Origin: Bordetella pseudohinzii
Lineage (GTDB): Bacteria; Pseudomonadota; Gammaproteobacteria; Burkholderiales; Burkholderiaceae_B
DNA: 64,000 bases
NCBI RefSeq assembly: GCF_000657795.2
Contig: NZ_JHEP02000017.1
Location: forward strand, 1-64,000
Direction: 5' to 3'
Shown in pieces: positions 57,711-64,000 of this stretch (position 1 is its first letter; each line of letters starts with the position of its first letter). The position numbers and the translations under genes were made by a program. The notes under the pieces are model-generated. The model had not been told where the DNA came from, ran no database searches, and was given only the letters and a program-made list of their open reading frames with translations.

Positions 57711-58003
57711 CACGAGCGCGCGCCCTGCGCGTGCCGCGGTTCGGTATCGCCGGCCTCGGCATCCGTTTCATCAGATTGCCGTTGGGCGATTTCCTCGCCT
57801 ATCAGGCGGATGTGCGTGGCGTGCTCCCCTCGCGGGCTGTGGCCGATTTCATAGCTGACCCGCTGGTTGTCCCGCAGCACGTTGGTGCCGTCGTGCAACT
57901 CGACTTCCGAACCATGGGCAAAAATATCGTTGCCCCCGCCATCGGGGGCGATAAAGCCGAAGCCCTTGCTCGGGCTGAACCATTTGACTGTGCCGGTGTT
58001 CAT
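57710..58003 (-). CDS. Cold-shock domain protein with acidic C-terminal tail
   Basis: This 97-residue protein has a full cold-shock domain with both RNA-binding motifs (MNTGTVKWFSPSKGFGFIAP; NDIFAHGSEVEL). It carries an extra tail of about 25 residues (QRQSDETDAEAGDTEPRHAQ). Usual CspA proteins have 67-70 residues. The cold-shock domain binds single-stranded RNA or DNA and melts structure. The ATG at 58003 follows GAGAACACC. It heads a run of small genes downstream, the first coupled by TGATG. Confidence 0.88.
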   Translation of the reverse strand: MNTGTVKWFSPSKGFGFIAPDGGGNDIFAHGSEVELHDGTNVLRDNQRVSYEIGHSPRGEHATHIRLIGEEIAQRQSDETDAEAGDTEPRHAQGARS

Positions 58004-58133
58004 GGTGTTCTCGCATGAATGCCTGCGTGCCCGGGCTTGCGCGTGGGCGCGGCCAGGGGATGGGCAGGCGTGGTGAAGAATTCGAACGCTTGCTTCGACA
58101 CGCGCGCCAGGGGCGGTCGAGGCCCTGCCGGGA

Positions 58134-58370
58134 TCAGTCGATATCGCGGTATGACGGCTGATGGCGGATGTCGTGTTGCTTTGGGGGCGCCGTTTGCGTG
58201 TCTTGCGCCGACGGCGCATCGGATGGCGGCAGGGGAGGGCTGTCGGAACCCGGCTTGAGGGGGAGTTGTTCGGGAGGAACCGCGGGCGTGGACGGATACA
58301 GCGGCGGCGGCGCGCGGTCGGGCCCGCCGTCTTTGGTATGGCCGGGCCCGAATCGAGTGGGGAATGGCAT
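58134..58370 (-). CDS. Proline-rich hypothetical protein
   Basis: A 78-residue frame rich in Pro, Ser, Asp and Gln (PPPLYPSTPAVPPEQLPLKP; SDSPPLPPSDAPSAQDTQTA). AAGG lies upstream of the ATG at 58370. No family is recognised and it is likely disordered. It may be a real small protein or an artefact; a GTG at 58379 is an alternative start. Confidence 0.4.
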   Translation of the reverse strand: MPFPTRFGPGHTKDGGPDRAPPPLYPSTPAVPPEQLPLKPGSDSPPLPPSDAPSAQDTQTAPPKQHDIRHQPSYRDID

Positions 58371-58474
58371 GGAGATCACCTTGGGTGTGATGTGATCATG
58401 ATGATCACCATCCCACCATACGCGCTATTGATGGCGCACCCTAACGCTCAATTGAAACAGTCCTGGCGCTGAAA

Positions 58475-58538
58475 CACGATACTGCTTGACTTGTGCGCCC
58501 CATGCGTCCACTGTGTCCATGGCTTGTCAAGCATCGTG
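58475..58538 (+). promoter_or_regulatory. Long inverted repeat upstream of the second cold-shock gene
   Basis: CACGAT-ACT-GCTTGAC (58475-58490) pairs with GTCAAGC-ATCGTG (58526-58538), 13 bp with a three-base bulge and a 35-base loop. TTGACT inside the left arm could be a -35 box. A second small hairpin (CCTCTC/GAGAGG) lies near 58592-58612. The 5' region may be structured, as in cspA thermosensors. Confidence 0.45.
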
Positions 58539-58636
58539 ATTCCTGTTCGGTTCTGCGCCCAGGCGCCTGTCCACCATCCTTTCCTTGATCGGCCTCTCTA
58601 GCTAGGGAGAGGTGTCCCTATATTCAAGGAAATAAC

Positions 58637-58840
58637 ATGCAAACCGGCATCGTTAAATGGTTCAGTGACGAGAAGGGCTTTGGTTTCATCATGCCCGAGA
58701 ACGGTGGTCCCGATCTCTTCGCGCACTACACGGAAATCCAGGGCGAAGGCCATAAAGGCCTGGTCGAACAACAGCGCGTGAGCTACGTCCCGGGCCAAGG
58801 CCCCAAGGGGCCGATGGCGACCAAGATCACGCCGCTCTAA
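58637..58840 (+). CDS. Cold-shock protein, CspA family
   Basis: This 67-residue protein is a classic cold-shock domain with RNP1-like [12 protein letters not shown] and RNP2-like DLFAHYTEI. It binds single-stranded nucleic acid and helps translation or transcription at low temperature or in stationary phase. AAGGAAATAAC precedes the ATG, and the upstream region has a long inverted repeat. It is the second cold-shock gene within 1 kb, on the opposite strand from the longer one. Confidence 0.92.
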   Translation: MQTGIVKWFSDEKGFGFIMPENGGPDLFAHYTEIQGEGHKGLVEQQRVSYVPGQGPKGPMATKITPL

Positions 58841-58913
58841 ACGCTTTCAAACGGACCCGGGCGCCCGCGCGGCTTGACCGCGCGGCCTGACGCGCTCGCC
58901 GGCACGGCAAGCA

Positions 58914-59117
58914 TTACCTCGTCGCCGGCCGGCGGCGAGGGGGCGGTACTCGGCGCTGGTCTTCGAAGCAGCAATGCAGAGCGACCAGAAGCGCGTCAGC
59001 GGCCATGGCTTCGGCTTTCTCGCGGGTCTGTCCGGCGGAAAGCGCTTCAGGGATGTCGCGGAAAGTCACCACGAAGCCGACGGTATCGGTTTCGATCTTT
59101 GCGGGGTAGCGCAGCAT
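58914..59117 (-). pseudogene. HicB-family antitoxin remnant (frameshifted)
   Basis: The frame starts MLRYPAKIETDTVGFVVTFR and follows with DIPEALSAGQTREKAEAMAA and a CCFEDQRRVPPP block, the HicB RNase-H-like fold. It then ends early in RRRPATR. Adding one C in the five-C run at 58939-58943 (minus strand) would restore PPPSPPAGDEVMLAVPASAS, which resembles the conserved C-terminal part of HicB. Even then the usual helix-turn-helix end is lost. No hicA toxin is recognisable nearby. It is probably a dead antitoxin gene. Confidence 0.6.
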
Positions 59118-59126
59118 TGCCTGCAT

Positions 59127-59372
59127 CCTATGGGATGCGGAGAATGCGAGCGCCAGGTAGGCAAAAGATTGCCAACCGCCTTTGCTGAGACGGCTTTGCG
59201 CGCCCGGGAAAATTGCTCGAAACAAAGCGGGTTTCGACGTGCGCCGGATGCTTGAGTCCTGGCTCGGGGCCGGCGTTCCGGTGGCAAGCCGGTCTTGCGC
59301 GGCGATTTCCGAATAAGCGGCATGCCCCTGGATATTGGACGCTATCTAATATTCCGTCCAAAACGCACCAAA
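59127..59372. other. Gene-free stretch between the HicB remnant and tRNA-Met
   Basis: I looked for a HicA toxin here on the minus strand and found only degraded frames without the HicA GSHHHF-type signature. An inverted repeat TTGGACG/CGTCCAA (59335-59361) is weak. Nothing else is supported. Confidence 0.5.
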
Positions 59373-59400
59373 GAAAAAAGCGCCCACTTACGTGGGCGCT
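59373..59400 (-). terminator. Terminator after tRNA-Met
   Basis: On the minus strand AGCGCCCAC-GTAA-GTGGGCGCT is followed by a run of T, 12 bases past the tRNA 3' end. Confidence 0.85.
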
Positions 59401-59411
59401 CTCGAATTCCT

Positions 59412-59488
59412 TGGTGGCGCATCCCTGATTCGAACAGGGGACCTGCGGATTATGATTCCGTCGCTCTAACCGGCTGAGCTAATGCGCC
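59412..59488 (-). tRNA. tRNA-Met (anticodon CAT)
   Basis: The minus strand folds into a 77-nt cloverleaf including an encoded CCA. The acceptor stem is GGCGCAT/ATGCGCC, the D arm GCTC/GAGC, and the anticodon loop ATCATAA gives CAT. The T arm is CCCTG-TTCGAAT-CAGGG. The GGAATCATAATCCG anticodon arm resembles elongator tRNA-Met of betaproteobacteria. A CAT anticodon could also belong to tRNA-Ile2 (lysidine), but the arms fit Met better; it is not the initiator type. Confidence 0.9.
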
Positions 59489-59586
59489 ATCTCGCGTCGA
59501 TCCCGCAAAAGCAACCGCGTGATCAGCGAAGAACGAAATTCTAGCACAAAGATTTTTGCGTTTGCAAGAAGGCCGGCAAAAAACGT

Positions 59587-60906
<1,320 letters not shown>

Positions 60907-60916
60907 GGCTGGCCTG

Positions 60917-61927
60917 TCAGCGGCGGGCATGAAACACGGTGAACCAGTCGCGCGTATCCGACCAGTGCCGGATGTTCCGGTAGCCGGCTTCACGCAGCAG
61001 GCCTTCGAAACCATCGATGGTGTATTTGTAGGAGTTCTCGGTGTGGATGGTTTCGCCGGGCGTGAAATGCCGGCGTTCGCCCGGCCAGGCCACGCGCACA
61101 TCGCGCAGGGCGCGCAAATGCATTTCTACTCTTTGCTCGGCCTCGTTGTAGCGCGCGTGATGTTCCCAATCGCGGGCGTCGAAATCGCTGCCCAGCACAT
61201 GGTTGACGTGGCGCAGCAGGTTGAGGTTGAAGGCCGCGGTCAGGTGCAGGGCGTCGTCGTAGGCCGGCTCGAGGATGTCGCGGGCTTTGACGCGGTCCAC
61301 GCCGATCAGGATCTGGGCATCGAGGCTGGCGAGATTGCGCAGCAGGGCCAGCGCGCGCGCCGGGTCCAGGTTGCCGATGCTGGAGCCGGGAAAGAACACC
61401 AGCCTGCCGTCTTGGGCAAGCCGCGGAGGCAGCGTCAGGCCGGCGCTGAAATCCTGTTCGATGGGCACGATGTCCAGGTCGGGGTGGCCGCGCTTGAGGC
61501 GCTGGACGGCCTGCCCGAGATAGTCGACCGAGATGTCCACCGGCATATAGCATGCCGGCCGCAAGGCAGGCAGCAGTCTCTCGGCCTTGACGCAATCGCC
61601 CGCGCCCAGGTCGATGAGGGTGCGCACGGGCTGGGCAAGCGCGGCGATGTCCTGGTCGTGCGCGGCCAGGATTTCCGCTTCGCATCGCGTGGGGTAGTAC
61701 TCCGGCAGCAGTGTGATCGCGCTGAACAGCGTCGAGCCCAGGGCGTCGTAGAGGTATTTGGGTTCGATGCGGGCGTTCGGGGCCAGCAGGCCCGCCTCCA
61801 GGGCCAGGTGTTCGGCCGGCGTGCCCGGGCGCGCGGCGGCCTGCTCGACCAGGCGCAGGCGGGCGGCGTGGGGCGCCGCGGTCTGGAGCGGCCGCGCTGG
61901 CTGCGGGTGCTTCTGCGGGTGGGCCAT
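60917..61927 (-). CDS. egtD: L-histidine N-alpha-methyltransferase EgtD
   Basis: This 336-residue SAM-dependent enzyme trimethylates histidine to hercynine, the first step of ergothioneine synthesis. The SAM site is TLIDLGAGDCVKAERLLPAL, followed by YMPVDISVDYLGQAVQRLKR. Substrate-side blocks are FFPGSSIGNLDP and TENSYKYTIDGFEGLLREAG. Its pairing with egtB gives a short operon. EgtC and EgtE homologues are not in the window, so the final steps must be encoded elsewhere or use the cysteine-type EgtB route. Confidence 0.94.
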   Translation of the reverse strand: MAHPQKHPQPARPLQTAAPHAARLRLVEQAAARPGTPAEHLALEAGLLAPNARIEPKYLYDALGSTLFSAITLLPEYYPTRCEAEILAAHDQDIAALAQPVRTLIDLGAGDCVKAERLLPALRPACYMPVDISVDYLGQAVQRLKRGHPDLDIVPIEQDFSAGLTLPPRLAQDGRLVFFPGSSIGNLDPARALALLRNLASLDAQILIGVDRVKARDILEPAYDDALHLTAAFNLNLLRHVNHVLGSDFDARDWEHHARYNEAEQRVEMHLRALRDVRVAWPGERRHFTPGETIHTENSYKYTIDGFEGLLREAGYRNIRHWSDTRDWFTVFHARR

Positions 61928-62187
61928 GATGGATTCCCTTTGAAGTCGCGCTGGACTGCCATTGTCGGCGGAGCGGCCAGGGAACTGTCAAGATTAAAGC
62001 GCTGATTGCAATGGACTTTTACGAAAAGTCCCGGGTTGCGCAGGCGTTGCATGCTGCAACACGGTCTTGCTGGGCGCGGGGCTGCCCGGGCGCTGGAAAT
62101 AAGGCTTTACGGCTGGTTGCCAAACCAGAGGACTGGGGCCGGCGAGCACGACAGAATGGGGGTCAGGTAATGCCGCCAGGAGGCCAT

Positions 62188-62754
62188 ATGACTCGCATTG
62201 TGCTCGCGCGTTTTGACAGTATGGCATCGGCTCGCAGTGCGGCGCACGCCCTCGTCGCCGAGGGCATCAGCGAGCAGGCCGTGAGCCTGCTGCTGGAAGA
62301 GGGCAGCCAGCCGGTGCGCCGCCGCCGCGGGCGGGACCTCAATTCGCCTTCCGCATGGTACGGCGCCATTGCCAGCGCCGCGGCCCTGGCCACACTGGGC
62401 GCGATGCTGGGGGCCTTCGCGCTCTTGCTGCTGCATGAGGATGGCGCCGGGCTGATGCTGATCGGCGCGGCGGCGGGCGCTTATCTCGGGGCCGTGATCG
62501 GCACTGTCTGGGTGTTGCGCGGCGTGCGCCGCGCGCGCCGCCGGGCCGTGGAAGCCGAAGAGGAGGAAGTCAGCCACGGCGTGGTGCTGGCCGTGCAGAT
62601 CCACCCCGACGAGGAGGCCGCCGTCCTGGGGCTGCTCAATGACGCGGGCGGCAGGCATATCCAGCGCCAGCAGCATATGGGCCGCGCCCCGGCCAGGTGG
62701 ACGCCGCGCAATCCTGGCATGGGGCGGACCCGGCGCACACAATGGCAAAGCTGA
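62188..62754 (+). CDS. Membrane protein with N-terminal stress-type domain
   Basis: This 188-residue protein begins MTRIVLARFDSMASARSAAH and AEGISEQAVSLLLEEGSQPV, like the general-stress 17M/YflT-type domain. Two glycine/alanine-rich hydrophobic segments follow (AAALATLGAMLGAFALLLLH; LIGAAAGAYLGAVIGTVWVL), with a charged tail. AGGAGG lies 4 bases before the ATG at 62188. The 3' end overlaps the next gene by 13 bp in another frame, so the two are probably cotranscribed. Function is unknown; it may relate to envelope lipid or stress because of its neighbour. Confidence 0.6.
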   Translation: MTRIVLARFDSMASARSAAHALVAEGISEQAVSLLLEEGSQPVRRRRGRDLNSPSAWYGAIASAAALATLGAMLGAFALLLLHEDGAGLMLIGAAAGAYLGAVIGTVWVLRGVRRARRRAVEAEEEEVSHGVVLAVQIHPDEEAAVLGLLNDAGGRHIQRQQHMGRAPARWTPRNPGMGRTRRTQWQS

Positions 62755-64000
62755 GCGCGCGCTGCTGCCTGCCGCTGCTGCTGGCGCTGCTGGGGGCCTG
62801 CGCCTCGGTGCCCGGTCCCCAGGTGCTGCAGGAGCGCCGCGAGCAGGCGGGGCTGTCGGCCCAGTCGGCGCGCAGCAGCCAGCTCAAGGGCCAGGACCTG
62901 GCCGCGCGCGCGGGGGGCGATGCGCAGCGGGATTTCCTGAGGCAGCATCTGGCCGTGGAGAGCGCTATTTCGGGGGCGCCCCTGGTGGCGGGCAACCAGG
63001 TCCGGCTGCTGGCCGACGGCGAGGCGACCTACCGGGCCATGCTGCGCGCCATTGGCCAGGCGCGGCACTACGTCCATATGGAAACCTATATCTTCGACGC
63101 CGGACAGGCTGGCGAGGATTTCGTGGACGCGCTGATCGCGGCGCGCGGACGCGGCGTCGATGTCGCCGTCATGGTGGACGCCGTGGGCACGCTGCAAACG
63201 CCCCAGGCCTTGTTCAAGCGGCTGCGCGACGCCGGGGTGCAGGTGGCGGTATTCAATCCGGTCAATCCGGCGCGTTCGCGCAAGGGCTGGTCGCCCAACC
63301 AGCGCAATCATCGCAAGCTGCTGGTGGCCGACGGCGAGGTGGGGTTTGTGGGCGGCATCAACGTCAGCGACGTGTATGCCTCGGGCAGTTCGCCCGGGGA
63401 CGGCCAGGCCCAGGCGCCCTGGCGGGATACCCATATGGAGATACGCGGGCCGGCCGTGGCGCAGATCGAGCAGGTGCTACTGGCCGGATGGCAATCCCAG
63501 GGCGGGCCGGTCCTGCGGGGCGGGCGTTTTCTGCGCGTGACGCCGCGCCAGGGCGATATGGTGGTGCGTATCCTGGCCAATGACCCGCGCAGCGCCGAGG
63601 GCTATACGGTCTACCTGACGCTGATGTCGGCCTTCGAGAGCGCGCGGCGCTCCATCCATATCACCATGGCCTATTTCGTGCCCGACCCGGCCTTTGTGCA
63701 GGCCCTGGCGCAAGCGGCGCGGCGCGGCGTGGACGTGGCGCTGATCCTGCCGGGCTTCAGCGACAGCTCCCTGGTCTGGCATGCGGGACGCTCCCACTAC
63801 GAGACCTTGCTGCAGGCGGGCGTGACGATCTACGAGCGCCGCGATACCTTGCTGCACGCCAAGACGGCCATCGTCGACGGGGTATGGTCCACCGTGGGGT
63901 CCAGCAATATGGATTGGCGCAGCTTCGGCCTGAACTACGAGATCAATGCCGTGGTGCTGGGGCCGGCCTTTGCCCAGGAGATGGAGGCCCTGTTCCAGCG
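62742..64000 (+). CDS. Cardiolipin synthase / phospholipase D-family lipoprotein (partial)
   Basis: A frame open to the window edge encodes at least 419 residues. It starts MAKLSARCCLPLLLALLGAC, a lipoprotein signal with lipobox LGAC. Two phospholipase D HxK motifs follow (NHRKLLVADGEVGFVGGINV and LLHAKTAIVDGVWSTVGSSN), with MDWRSFGLNYEINAVV after the second, as in cardiolipin synthases (ClsB/ClsC-like). These join phosphatidylglycerol, or phosphatidylglycerol and phosphatidylethanolamine, to make cardiolipin. The C-terminus is cut off at 64000. The frame is easy to miss because its stop lies outside the window. Confidence 0.88.
   Translation, partial: MAKLSARCCLPLLLALLGACASVPGPQVLQERREQAGLSAQSARSSQLKGQDLAARAGGDAQRDFLRQHLAVESAISGAPLVAGNQVRLLADGEATYRAMLRAIGQARHYVHMETYIFDAGQAGEDFVDALIAARGRGVDVAVMVDAVGTLQTPQALFKRLRDAGVQVAVFNPVNPARSRKGWSPNQRNHRKLLVADGEVGFVGGINVSDVYASGSSPGDGQAQAPWRDTHMEIRGPAVAQIEQVLLAGWQSQGGPVLRGGRFLRVTPRQGDMVVRILANDPRSAEGYTVYLTLMSAFESARRSIHITMAYFVPDPAFVQALAQAARRGVDVALILPGFSDSSLVWHAGRSHYETLLQAGVTIYERRDTLLHAKTAIVDGVWSTVGSSNMDWRSFGLNYEINAVVLGPAFAQEMEALFQ

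Noticed and set aside
59335-59361. Inverted repeat TTGGACG/CGTCCAA
   Set aside because: A 7-bp stem with a 13-base spacer is easily found by chance, and it is not near a plausible regulated start.
59127-59372. HicA toxin next to the HicB remnant
   Set aside because: All three minus-strand frames were read; none shows the HicA double-stranded-RNA-binding-like histidine motif.
59412-59488. Integration site (att) at tRNA-Met
   Set aside because: No integrase gene and no duplicated tRNA 3' end within the window. The adjacent HicB remnant alone is not enough.

Overview
The window is GC-rich chromosomal DNA that looks like a betaproteobacterium of the Bordetella/Achromobacter group (Alcaligenaceae). 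The reasons are the short H-NS-like protein of the Bordetella BpH3 type, a globin-coupled diguanylate cyclase that matches BpeGReg at residues I remember as key (Tyr43, Ser68, His99, His225), two tripartite-tricarboxylate (Bug) binding proteins, a betaproteobacterial style tRNA-Met, and a rpsF-priB-rpsR-rplI ribosomal block leading to dnaB. Almost all of it is core or housekeeping DNA. I see no insertion sequence, prophage, CRISPR array or complete defence system.

Layout. 0.3-4.5 kb: an HD-domain oxygenase of the phosphonate type, a Rieske oxygenase, an acyltransferase and a Bug protein. 4.6-11.4 kb: an IclR regulator divergent from Bug, then xseB-ispA-dxs (isoprenoid precursors), folE2, and rpsF-priB-rpsR-rplI. 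11.4-18.5 kb: a small kinase coupled to dnaB, a bile-acid-type transporter, pdxA, a PIN/PhoH ATPase, a Bcp peroxiredoxin and a Mth938-like protein. 18.7-27.6 kb: the coupled alaC-hom-thrC operon, a small lipoprotein, fbp, pepN and a DUF4136 lipoprotein. 27.6-36.9 kb: the H-NS-like gene, tldD, a DAHP synthase with a Phe/Tyr-rich leader and attenuator, a D-lactate-type dehydrogenase and glcDEF. 36.9-47.6 kb: pntAA-pntAB-pntB, an N-formylglutamate amidohydrolase, a second Bug/LysR divergent pair, mnmA, a TauE transporter, a GST, purB and a class II cytochrome c. 47.7-56.5 kb: cytochrome b561, a small unknown protein with a long leader, a DUF3053-like lipoprotein, an AI-2E-type permease, a nicotinamidase, speG, and two diguanylate cyclases of different architecture. 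56.1-59.5 kb: small genes including a GvpU-like protein, YkvA, two unknowns behind a cold-shock gene, a second cold-shock gene, a frameshifted HicB remnant and tRNA-Met. 59.6-64 kb: egtB and egtD for ergothioneine, a membrane stress-type protein and a cardiolipin synthase cut by the window edge.

The clearest unannotated signal is the region between tldD and the DAHP synthase gene. It holds a 27-codon leader peptide with FYFYFFGF, an intrinsic terminator, and a perfect 9-bp alternative pairing between the leader ORF and the terminator's 5' arm. This is the layout of ribosome-mediated attenuation by aromatic amino acids. Other items worth checking are a near-consensus sigma70 promoter with a leader of about 430 nt, a cold-shock gene coupled to two unknown genes, the single-base frameshift in HicB, and a perfect operator-like palindrome between bug and iclR.
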